Assembly: GCF_030816715.1 (NCBI RefSeq)
Contig: NZ_JAUSYH010000001.1
Span: 3,472,001 to 3,536,000, forward strand
Direction: 5' to 3'
Source: Streptomyces achromogenes
Lineage (GTDB): Bacteria; Actinomycetota; Actinomycetes; Streptomycetales; Streptomycetaceae
Length of the DNA stretch: 64,000 bases
Shown: positions 43,692-51,900 of the stretch, one piece after another
Numbering within the stretch: position 1 is the first letter of the stretch
How the letters are laid out: each line of letters opens with the position of its first letter
Notes under the pieces: model-generated
Database searches by the model: none
What the model saw: the letters and a program-made list of their open reading frames with translations, nothing else
What the model was told of the DNA's origin: nothing
Made by a program: the position numbers and the translations under genes

Positions 43692-44216
43692 ATGACCGCC
43701 CCACTGCCACCCGCCGGCCACGAGAGCGCCACGGAGAACTGGCTCCGCCTGGACAGCCAGATCTGCTTCTCCCTGCACGCCGCGTCGCGCGCCTTCAACG
43801 GCGTCTACCGCGTGATCCTCAAGGACCTCGGGCTCACCTACCCGCAGTACCTGGTGATGCTGGTCCTCTGGGAGCGGGGCACGATGCCCGTCAAGCGGCT
43901 GGGCGAACACCTCCGCCTGGACTCCGGCACCCTCTCGCCGCTGCTCAAGCGCCTGGAGGCGGCCGGTCTGGTGCACCGTGAGCGCAGTGCCCGCGACGAG
44001 CGCTCGGTGGAGGTGCGGCTGACCGAGGAGGGCGCGGCGCTGCGCGAACGGGCCGTGGAGGTCCCGCGCAGGATCGTCACCGCCACCGGCCTCGGCCTCA
44101 CCGAGATCGGCGAACTGCGCGACCGCCTGGACCACCTCACCGCCGCCCTGGACACGGCGACGTCACAGGACACGGCGACGTCACAGGACACGGCGGCGGC
44201 GGACGCGACGCCGTAG
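43692..44216 (+). CDS. ohrR: MarR-family organic peroxide sensor OhrR
   Basis: A 174-residue MarR-type repressor. The reactive Cys is C25 in DSQICFSLHAASRAF; its oxidation by organic hydroperoxide releases DNA. The winged helix contains LRLDSGTLSPLLKRLEAAGLV and RSARDERSVEVRLT. The ATG has GGAGG only one base away, an unusually short spacing, which may keep synthesis low. The C-terminal tail carries a duplicated DTATSQ unit beyond the normal fold. It is divergent from ohr. Confidence 0.95.
   Translation: MTAPLPPAGHESATENWLRLDSQICFSLHAASRAFNGVYRVILKDLGLTYPQYLVMLVLWERGTMPVKRLGEHLRLDSGTLSPLLKRLEAAGLVHRERSARDERSVEVRLTEEGAALRERAVEVPRRIVTATGLGLTEIGELRDRLDHLTAALDTATSQDTATSQDTAAADATP
44152..44195 (+). 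repeat. 18-bp direct repeat at the 3' end of ohrR
   Basis: GACACGGCGACGTCACAG occurs twice in tandem with a partial third copy. It encodes DTATSQ repeats after the conserved OhrR fold and looks like a recent slippage duplication. Confidence 0.8.
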
Positions 44217-44261
44217 GACCGCCAGGATCAACGCCGGGGCCGGTGACCCGCCCGCCGGGGG

Positions 44262-46001
44262 CTACTGAACCCCGGCAGGTCGCCGACCACCGGACGCCGG
44301 AGGGCCACCGGGGCCGCCCACCGCGGGACGCCGGAGGTCACCGAACACCCGGCGCACCAACCCTCCGACGCCGGGGGACCGTGCGATGCCGGAGACCGTC
44401 GGGTCCCCGGAGCCGCCCGAGGGCGGGGAGCCGCAGGCCGACACCGCCCCCGGCTCGCGGCGGACGTAGAGACGCAGGGTCACGCCGGACCGTTCACGCT
44501 CCCACCGCGGAGTGAAACGCTCCTCCACGGCAACCAGCTTCAGGCGCTCGGTCGGGTCGCCCGGAAACCAGCGCGAGCGCAGCGCGTACGGCTGGGCGAA
44601 AACCCACAGCCGGTCCACACGCGCGAGCCTGCGCTGCAGTTCGCGCGGGCCGACCTCACGGCCGTACAGCGTGCCGGACCGGGCTCCGGGCGCCTTCAGC
44701 GCCAGGTCCCGCGCCCCCCGAAACCCTGCCGGATACGCGAGCGCCGCCCGCCGCCCGAGCGCCGGCAGGAACAGCACCGGGTCGCCGGGACGGACCTCGC
44801 CGGCCGCCAGGGCGGAGACCGCCGCGAGGTTGTCGGGGCGGTGCGCGAGGGTGCGGTAGTACCGGTGCAGTGGAAGCAGCTGGACGAAGACGAGCGCCAC
44901 GGTCAGGACGCCGGCCGCGGTGACGGCCCGTGAACGCGAGGGACGTCCGGCGAGGACGGCCAGCCGGCGGACCACCAGGTCGGCCCCGGCCGCGATCAGC
45001 AGCGGCGCGCCAGCCAGGGCGTACAGCACGTACCGCTCGTGGTAGAGCGGCAGCACCTGCGAGAGCAGCATCAAGGCGGCCGGCGGCGCCAGCATCACCG
45101 GCGCCATGACGGCCGCCGTCCGCCCGGACCGCAGTCCCACCGCCATCAGGGCCACGCAGCCCCAGAACACCGCGCCTTCCGGGCCGGCGGTGAAGCCGCG
45201 GAGCAGCCTTTCGGCGCTCCCCCAGTCCGGCACCGGCAGCCACTCCACCTGACGCGACTGCCTCCGCGACTCCAGCGCCAGCGGCAGCAGCACGGCGACC
45301 GCCGCGCCGGCCGCGCGCGTCCAGCGCCGCCACACCGCCCGCGACGCCCGCAGCAGCGCCAGCGTGATCGCGTGGGCGCACAGCACGAGCACCGCCAGCT
45401 CGTGCAGCAGGCACGTCGCGGCGACGACGCCTGCGTACGCCCACCACACCCTCCCCGACCCGGCGCCCGGCGCCCGCCCGGTCCCGCCGTCCAGCGCCCG
45501 CACCAACAGCAGCGTCGCGCCGGCCGCGCCCGCCGCGACCAGCGCGTACGAGCGGCCCTCCTGGGCGTAGTGACCGGCGAGCGGCGTCACCGCGTACAGC
45601 AGGCCCGCCCACAGGCCGACCCGGGGCCGGGCCAGCCGCACCCCGAGCGCGGCGACCAGGCCCGCGGCGGCGGCCGCCGCGCACACGGACGGCAGACGCA
45701 GGACGACCTCACCGGGGCGGACGGCGAGGACGGCGTGCATGACGAGGTAGTACAGGCCGTGCACCGCGTCCACCCCGTGCAGCAGACGCCAGATCTGCGG
45801 CACCGTCCGGCGCGCCACCTGGAAGGTGACGGCCTCGTCGCGCCACATGCCGCCGCGGTCGAGCCCCCACAGACCGGCCGCGAGCATGACGGCGGCCGGG
45901 AGCGCGACGGCCAGGACCCCGGCACGGCCCGTGGGCCGCGAGCGTGCACACACCACGGGCCGATTCTGCGCGGCGCGTGCACCCATCACGGGGACTGACA
46001 T
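44262..46001 (-). CDS. Polytopic GT39/ArnT-like glycosyltransferase
   Basis: A 579-residue membrane protein with about 10-12 helices. The first outer loop holds GGMWRDEAVTFQVAR, the Asp-Glu motif of lipid-linked sugar transferases of the GT39/GT-C group; HYAQEGRSYAL is a second family signature. Such enzymes move a sugar from polyprenyl phosphate onto a glycan or protein outside the membrane. An outer domain and a Gly/Pro/Arg-rich tail end the protein. The start is ATG at 46001; GTG at 46004 and GTG at 45989 are alternatives. Its place beside glycopolymer polymerases and the TagGH-like exporter suggests polymer decoration (inference). Confidence 0.82.
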   Translation of the reverse strand: MSVPVMGARAAQNRPVVCARSRPTGRAGVLAVALPAAVMLAAGLWGLDRGGMWRDEAVTFQVARRTVPQIWRLLHGVDAVHGLYYLVMHAVLAVRPGEVVLRLPSVCAAAAAAGLVAALGVRLARPRVGLWAGLLYAVTPLAGHYAQEGRSYALVAAGAAGATLLLVRALDGGTGRAPGAGSGRVWWAYAGVVAATCLLHELAVLVLCAHAITLALLRASRAVWRRWTRAAGAAVAVLLPLALESRRQSRQVEWLPVPDWGSAERLLRGFTAGPEGAVFWGCVALMAVGLRSGRTAAVMAPVMLAPPAALMLLSQVLPLYHERYVLYALAGAPLLIAAGADLVVRRLAVLAGRPSRSRAVTAAGVLTVALVFVQLLPLHRYYRTLAHRPDNLAAVSALAAGEVRPGDPVLFLPALGRRAALAYPAGFRGARDLALKAPGARSGTLYGREVGPRELQRRLARVDRLWVFAQPYALRSRWFPGDPTERLKLVAVEERFTPRWERERSGVTLRLYVRREPGAVSACGSPPSGGSGDPTVSGIARSPGVGGLVRRVFGDLRRPAVGGPGGPPASGGRRPAGVQ

Positions 46002-46263
46002 CACCTGACGAACGGATTACACCAAAAAGTGATATACACCACCACTGCCATCCGGCGTGACGAGCACCTTGACGAAGCGTCACCTCCTGACGGTCGTCGC
46101 ATGGCTCGCCACCCGCGCGCTGACGCTGCGGCTCCTCGCCCACAGCGCACCTCTGTGGCAACCCCCGCCCACCCCCGCCCCGTCCCCCGCACGGGACCCC
46201 GCCGCCGGCCCGCCGCCGGGCGAACCGGTACGGCCCCGGGGTCGAGGGCCGTCACCGGACGCG

Positions 46264-46899
46264 TCACAGCGTCTTGATCGCCTCGGCGGTCGCCCGGGCC
46301 AGCGCCCCCAGGTACCCCTTGGGCAGCTTCGGGCTGCGGATCACCACCGAACGCCAGTAGAGCGGGCCCGAGATCAGGTCGAGCGCCAGCTCCTCGCTCA
46401 GCCCGGCACGGACCTCGCCGCGCCGCTCCGCCGCCGCCACGATCTTCAGGGCGACGCCCTCCTGCCCCTCCTTCAACGCCTTCTGCAGGGCCTCGGCGAT
46501 GTCCGGGTTGCGGGCCGCCTCGGCCTGCAGGTCGGGAATGATCTGCGAGGCCACCGGGTGACGCAAAGCCCGGGAGGTCACCTCGTACAGCATGCGCAGG
46601 TCGCCTTCGAGGCTGCCCGTCTCCGGGGCCGGCAGGCCCTGCACGGCGATCACCGAGACGATGTCGAGGACCAGGTGCAGCTTGGAACGCCAGCGCCGGT
46701 AGACCGCGGTCTTGCCCACGCCGGCCCGGCGGGCGATGCCCTCGATGGACATCCGGGCGTATCCGACGGACGCCAACTCCTCGAACACGGCTGCCCGGAT
46801 GGCTTCCGTCACATCCTCGCGGAGCACGGCCGCGCCCGCGGGGGCCCGGCGGCGCGGGCGCGCCCCGGCTCCGTCGGCGTTCGTCGCGTTCGTCGTCAT
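46264..46899 (-). CDS. TetR-family transcriptional regulator
   Basis: A 211-residue TetR-type repressor with an N-terminal helix-turn-helix (FEELASVGYARMSIEGIARRAGVGKTAVYRR). A C-terminal ligand domain follows (ASQIIPDLQAEAARNPD). It is divergent from the polysaccharide exporter genes. Two near-identical palindromic operators lie between, so it probably represses the exporter and itself. ATG at 46899 is chosen; an ATG at 46911 is also in frame. The ligand is unknown. Confidence 0.9.
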   Translation of the reverse strand: MTTNATNADGAGARPRRRAPAGAAVLREDVTEAIRAAVFEELASVGYARMSIEGIARRAGVGKTAVYRRWRSKLHLVLDIVSVIAVQGLPAPETGSLEGDLRMLYEVTSRALRHPVASQIIPDLQAEAARNPDIAEALQKALKEGQEGVALKIVAAAERRGEVRAGLSEELALDLISGPLYWRSVVIRSPKLPKGYLGALARATAEAIKTL

Positions 46900-46920
46900 G
46901 CGACCCAGCATAGGGCGTTA

Positions 46921-46944
46921 CGACGAAACGGTTGCGTTCCGACG
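46921..46944. promoter_or_regulatory. TetR operator copy 1
   Basis: A 24-bp imperfect palindrome with arms CGACGAAACG and CGTTCCGACG (8 of 10 complementary). It overlaps the -35 of the exporter promoter (46932-46961). Confidence 0.65.
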
Positions 46945-46961
46945 TCCGATCGGCCTACTCT
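46932..46961 (+). promoter_or_regulatory. Promoter of the TagGH-like exporter
   Basis: TTGCGT (46932-46937), an 18-nt spacer and TACTCT (46956-46961) give a good vegetative promoter match. It is bracketed by the two operator copies, an arrangement suited to repression. Confidence 0.55.
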
Positions 46962-46968
46962 CACGTTG

Positions 46969-46992
46969 CGACGATACGGTCCCGTCCCGACG
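46969..46992. promoter_or_regulatory. TetR operator copy 2
   Basis: Same 24-bp pattern as copy 1 (CGACGATACGG, then CCGTCCCGACG), with 18-19 identical positions. Centre-to-centre spacing to copy 1 is 48 bp. It lies just downstream of the predicted transcription start. Confidence 0.65.
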
Positions 46993-47084
46993 TAAGAAAA
47001 CGTGAAGAAAAGCGTAAGGAAACGATCGGACGATTGCGGGAACGCCGCCGCCCGAGCCCCCCTCCCCGAGTGAAAGCAGCGGAT

Positions 47085-48002
47085 GTGAGTCAGGTCCTCC
47101 ACACACCGCCCCGCACGGAGGCCGCGCCCCACGGCGACCTCGCGGCCCTGGCGGCCCGACACGGCCTCACGGTCAGTGGCGCCCGGCCCACGCTGCCGGA
47201 GTACATCCGCCAGCTGTGGGCGCGCCGCCACTTCATCACCGCGTTCGCCACCGCCAAGCTCACCACCACCTACAGCCAGGCGAAGCTGGGCCAGGTCTGG
47301 CAGGTGATGACCCCGCTGCTCAACGCGGCGGTCTACTACTTCATCTTCGGTGTGCTGCTGAACACCAAGCGGGGCGTGGCGGACTTCATCCCGTTCCTGG
47401 TCACGGGCGTGTTCGTCTGGACGTTCACCCAGACCTCGATCATGACCGGCACCCGCGCCATCTCCGGCAACATCGGCCTGGTGCGCGCCCTGCACTTCCC
47501 GCGGGCCGCGCTGCCGATCTCGTTCTGCCTGCAACAGCTGCAGCAGCTGCTGTTCTCGATGGCCGCCCTGGTGTTCATCCTGCTCGGCGTCGGCGTCCCG
47601 CCGGCCTTCTCCTGGTTCCTCGTCATCCCGGCCCTGGCGCTCCAGTTCGTCTTCAACGCCGGCGTCTCCATGATCCTGGCCCGGCTGGGCGCCAAGACGC
47701 CGGACATCGCGCAGCTCATGCCGTTCGTCCTGCGCACCTGGATGTACATGTCCGGCGTGATGTGGAGCCTCGACAACCTGGTGAAGGCCCACCACGGCAT
47801 GCCGTCCTGGGCCGCCGACCTGCTCCGGGCCAACCCCGCCGCCGTCTACATCGACCTGATGCGGTTCGCGCTGATCGACACCTTCCACGCGAGCCAGCTG
47901 CCGCCGCACGTGTGGCTGGTCGCCACCGGCTGGGCCCTGGTCGCCGGCGTCGGCGGGTTCATCTACTTCTGGAAGGCCGAGGAGACGTACGGACGTGGCT
48001 GA
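47085..48002 (+). CDS. Polysaccharide ABC exporter permease (TagG/Wzm type)
   Basis: A 305-residue ABC-2 type permease with six helices after a cytoplasmic amphipathic lead (TLPEYIRQLWARRHFITAFA). It exports undecaprenyl-linked wall polymers. Core features are YSQAKLGQVWQVMTPLLNA and a late loop SGVMWSLDNL. GTG at 47085 is chosen from three in-frame GTG/ATG choices by the start of the conserved fold; its ribosome site is weak (GCAGCGGAT). The stop overlaps the ATPase gene by 8 bp. Confidence 0.9.
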   Translation: MSQVLHTPPRTEAAPHGDLAALAARHGLTVSGARPTLPEYIRQLWARRHFITAFATAKLTTTYSQAKLGQVWQVMTPLLNAAVYYFIFGVLLNTKRGVADFIPFLVTGVFVWTFTQTSIMTGTRAISGNIGLVRALHFPRAALPISFCLQQLQQLLFSMAALVFILLGVGVPPAFSWFLVIPALALQFVFNAGVSMILARLGAKTPDIAQLMPFVLRTWMYMSGVMWSLDNLVKAHHGMPSWAADLLRANPAAVYIDLMRFALIDTFHASQLPPHVWLVATGWALVAGVGGFIYFWKAEETYGRG

Positions 48003-48855
48003 CATCGCAAACCGCACCGACACCCGCGACCCCGCCGACGAGCGGACCCCCGCGGTCGCCGACGAGCGGACCCCCACGGTCATCGCCGACAGCGTCGACA
48101 TCGTCTACCGGGTCAACGGCACGGTCGGCGGCAAGGGCAGCGCGACGGCCGCCCTCAACCGCATCGTGCGCCGCAAGCAGGCCGACAAGGCAGCCGGTGT
48201 GCGCACCGTGCACGCGGTGAAGAACGTCTCCTTCGTCGCCTACAAGGGCGAGGCGATCGGCCTCATCGGAACCAACGGCTCCGGCAAGTCCACGCTGCTC
48301 AAGGCAGTCGCCGGCCTGCTCCCGGTGGAACGCGGCAGGATCTACACGGACGGTCAGCCCTCCCTCCTCGGCGTCAACGCGGCCCTGATGAGCGACCTGA
48401 CCGGCGAACGCAACGTCTATCTCGGCGGCCTCGCCATGGGGATGACGCGGGAACAGATCAAGGCGCGTTACCAGGAGATCGTCGACTTCTCCGGCATCAA
48501 CGAGAAGGGCGACTTCATCTCCCTGCCGATGCGCACCTACTCGTCCGGCATGGGCGCCCGGCTGCGGTTCTCCATCGCCGCCGCCAAGGACCACGACGTC
48601 CTGCTCATCGACGAGGCACTGTCCACCGGCGACGCCAAGTTCCGCGGCCGCTCCGCCGAACGCATCCGGCAGATGCGTGAGCACGCCGGCACGGTGTTCC
48701 TGGTCAGTCACAGCAACAGCTCGATCCTGGAGACCTGCGAACGGGCCCTGTGGCTGGAGCGCGGCGAACTGCGCATGGACGGGCCCGCCGAGGACGTCAT
48801 CAAGGCGTACGAGGCCTTCACCGGCGACGGCAAGAAGAAGCCCGCGGCGAAGTAA
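47995..48855 (+). CDS. Polysaccharide ABC exporter ATPase (TagH/Wzt type)
   Basis: A 286-residue ATPase that powers the neighbouring permease. Walker A is GTNGSGKST. The signature is the TagH/Wzt variant YSSGMGARL, Walker B is VLLIDEAL, and the switch is LVSHSN. There is no C-terminal carbohydrate-binding domain. The N-terminus has a duplicated ADERTPxV unit. The start is GTG at 47995, overlapping the permease by 8 bp. With the GT2-TagF and GT39-like genes upstream it probably exports the wall glycopolymer. Confidence 0.93.
   Translation: MADIANRTDTRDPADERTPAVADERTPTVIADSVDIVYRVNGTVGGKGSATAALNRIVRRKQADKAAGVRTVHAVKNVSFVAYKGEAIGLIGTNGSGKSTLLKAVAGLLPVERGRIYTDGQPSLLGVNAALMSDLTGERNVYLGGLAMGMTREQIKARYQEIVDFSGINEKGDFISLPMRTYSSGMGARLRFSIAAAKDHDVLLIDEALSTGDAKFRGRSAERIRQMREHAGTVFLVSHSNSSILETCERALWLERGELRMDGPAEDVIKAYEAFTGDGKKKPAAK
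48033..48080 (+). repeat. 24-bp tandem duplication in the exporter ATPase gene
   Basis: Two adjacent copies beginning GCCGACGAGCGGACCCCC differ by one base and encode ADERTPAV and ADERTPTV in the disordered N-terminus. Confidence 0.85.
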
Positions 48856-48916
48856 CCGCTGTCCAGCGGGGTGAGCAGGTCGGCCTGTCCGTGACGCCGC
48901 CCCGAACGACACGCGC

Positions 48917-48952
48917 GAAGGGCGCCCCCGAAATGAATCGGGGGCGCCCTTC
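48917..48952. terminator. Bidirectional terminator between exporter and gdh
   Basis: A perfect 15-bp stem (GAAGGGCGCCCCCGA at 48917-48931 with its complement at 48938-48952) and a 6-nt AATGAA loop lie between convergent genes. Confidence 0.9.
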
Positions 48953-48992
48953 CGCATGCCCACGGACTGCCCTACGGCCTGCCGCTCAGCGC

Positions 48993-51900
48993 CTACGAGT
49001 GCGTCCGCAGCAGGGTGCGCATCGTCCGCATGGCCACCGACAGGTTGGCCAGGTCGAACGTCTCCGAGCTCTGGATCTCCTCCAGCGTGGTGCGCGCCCG
49101 GCCCAGGATCGCCGCGTTCTTCTCCTCCCACGCCGTGAACCGCTGCTCGGGCGTCGAGGTCCCGTTGCCGACCGCCAGGACGTCCGCGGTCAGCGCCGCG
49201 TGCGCCGCGTACAGGTCCTCGCGGATGGAGGCGCGGGCCATCGACTGCCAGCGGTCGGCGCGCGGCAGCTCGATGATCCGGTCCATCAGCCGGCTGATCT
49301 GCAGTCGGTCGGCGAGGTCGTAGTACACCTCGGCGACGTCCAGCGGGTCCTTGCCCATGCGGTCGGCCACCGACACGATGTCCAGCGCCGGGAACGCCGA
49401 GGAGAACCCGGCCACCCGCGTCGCCAGCTCGTCCGGGACGCCGGACGCGGTCAGCTCGTCGTGGATGCGCTGCCACCACTCCAGGTCCGCGCCGCGCAGC
49501 AGCTTCGTCAGCTGCGACCACACCTGCTCGACGCGCTCGGCGAAGAACTCCGCCGTCTCCGCGAGCTGCAGCGGCTGCGGCCGGTTGTTCAGCAGCCAGC
49601 GCGTGCCGCGCTCGACGAGCCGCCGCGAGTGCAGCCTGATCCGGGTCTGCACCTCCGCCTCGACCCGGTTGTCGAGCTCCTCCACCGCGTCCCACACCGG
49701 CGCCGAGCTGAAGATCGCCCGGGCCACGGTCTGGGCCCGCACGATCTCCTCCAGCGACGCGCCGGTCTCCTCGCGCAACCGGTGCAGATACGTCGTACCG
49801 CCCGTGTTGACCGTGTCGTTGACCAGGACGGTCGTGGTGATCTCACGGCGCAGCGGGTGGCTGTCGATGCCCTCGGGGAACCGCTCGCGCAACGCCGTCG
49901 GGAAGTACGCGTGCAGCAGCGTCCGCAGGTAGGGGTCGTCGGGCAGCGAGGTGTGCAGCAGCTCGTCCGACACCGTGATCTTGGTGTACGCCATCAGGAC
50001 GGCCGTCTCCGGACTGGTCAGGCCCTGGCCGGCGCCGAGACGCTCACGGATCTGCCGGTCGGTGGGCAGGAACTCCAGGGCCCGGTCCAGATGCCCCTCC
50101 CGCACCAGGTGGCGCAGGAAGCGCTGCTGGGCGTGGAGCATGTCCTTGGACTGGGCGAGGGCGTTGGCGATCGCCGTGTTCTGCGCGTAGTTGTTGCGCA
50201 GGACGAGCGCGCCGACCTCGTCGGTCATCTCCGCCAGCAGCTTGTTGCGCTGCTTGACGGTCATGTCGCCCTCGGCGACGAGGCCGTTGAGCAGGATCTT
50301 GATGTTCACCTCGTGGTCGGAGGTGTCCACGCCGGCGCTGTTGTCGATGGCGTCCGTGTTGATGCGGCCGCCCTGCAGCGCGAACTCGATCCGGCCGAGC
50401 TGGGTCAGCCCCAGGTTGCCGCCCTCGCCGACGACCTTGACGCGCAGGTCGGCGCCGTCCACCCGGATCGGGTCGTTGGCCTTGTCGCCGACGTCGGCGT
50501 TCGACTCCGCGGCGGACTTCACGTACGTGCCGATGCCGCCGTTCCACAGCAGGTCCACCGGCGCCCGCAGGATCGCCTTCATCAGGTCGGCCGGGGTCAG
50601 CTTGGTGACGCCCGCGCCGATGCCGAGGGCCTCGCGGATGTGGGAGTTGACCGGGATCGCCTTGGCGGTGCGGGGGAAGATCCCGCCGCCCGTGGAGAGC
50701 AGTTCGGCGTTGTAGTCCGCCCAGCTGGAACGGGGCAGTTCGAACAGCCGGCGGCGCTCGGCGTACGAGGTCGCCGCCTCCGGCTTCGGGTCGATGAAGA
50801 TGTGCCGGTGGTCGAAGGCGGCGACCAGCCGGATGTGCTCGCTGAGCAGCATGCCGTTGCCGAACACGTCACCGGACATGTCGCCGATCCCGACGACCGT
50901 GAAGTCCTCGCTCTGCGTGTCCACGCCCAGCTCGCGGAAGTGCCGCTTCACGGACTCCCAGGCGCCGCGGGCGGTGATGCCCATGCCCTTGTGGTCGTAG
51001 CCGGCCGAACCGCCGGAGGCGAAGGCGTCCCCGAGCCAGAAGTCGTACGACTCGGCGACCTGGTTGGCGATGTCGGAGAACGTCGCCGTGCCCTTGTCGG
51101 CGGCGACCACCAGGTAGGTGTCGTCCTCGTCGTGCCGCACGACGTCGGCCGGCGGCACGACCTCCCCGCCGACCATGTTGTCGGTGATGTCGAGCAGCGC
51201 CGAGATGAACGTCTTGTAGCTGGAGATGCCCTCGGCGAGCCACGCGTCACGGTCCACGGCCGGGTCGGGCAGCTGCTTGGCGACGAAGCCGCCCTTGGCG
51301 CCGACCGGCACGATGACGGTGTTCTTCACCATCTGCGCCTTCACCAGGCCGAGCACCTCGGTCCGGAAGTCCTCACGCCGGTCGGACCAGCGCAGACCGC
51401 CGCGCGCGACCTTCCCGAACCGCAGGTGCACACCCTCCACCTGCGGCGAGTACACCCAGATCTCGAACGCGGGCCTCGGCGCCGGCAGGTCCGGGATGGC
51501 CTGCGGGTCGAACTTCATCGACACGTAGTCGTGCGGCCCGCCGTCCGCGCTCTGCTGGAAGAAGTTGGTGCGCAGGGTCGCCTTGATGACGGTGAGGAAC
51601 GACCGCAGGATGCGGTCCTCGTCCAGCGAGGCCACCTGGTCGAGCGCCGCGTCGAGCTCCTCGAGCAGCGCGTCGACGATCTCCCGCCCGGCGCGCTGCC
51701 GGTCGGGCGACAGCCGCGCCTCGAACAGCGACACCAGCAGCCGGGTGGTGTGCACGTTCGTGCGGAGCGTGTCCTCCATGTAGTCCTGGCTGAACGTCGA
51801 CCCCGCCTGCCGCAGGTACTTGGCGTACGCGCGCAGCACCATCGCCTGCCGCCAGCTCAGCCCCGCGCCCAGCACCAGCGCGTTGAACCCGTCGTTCTCC

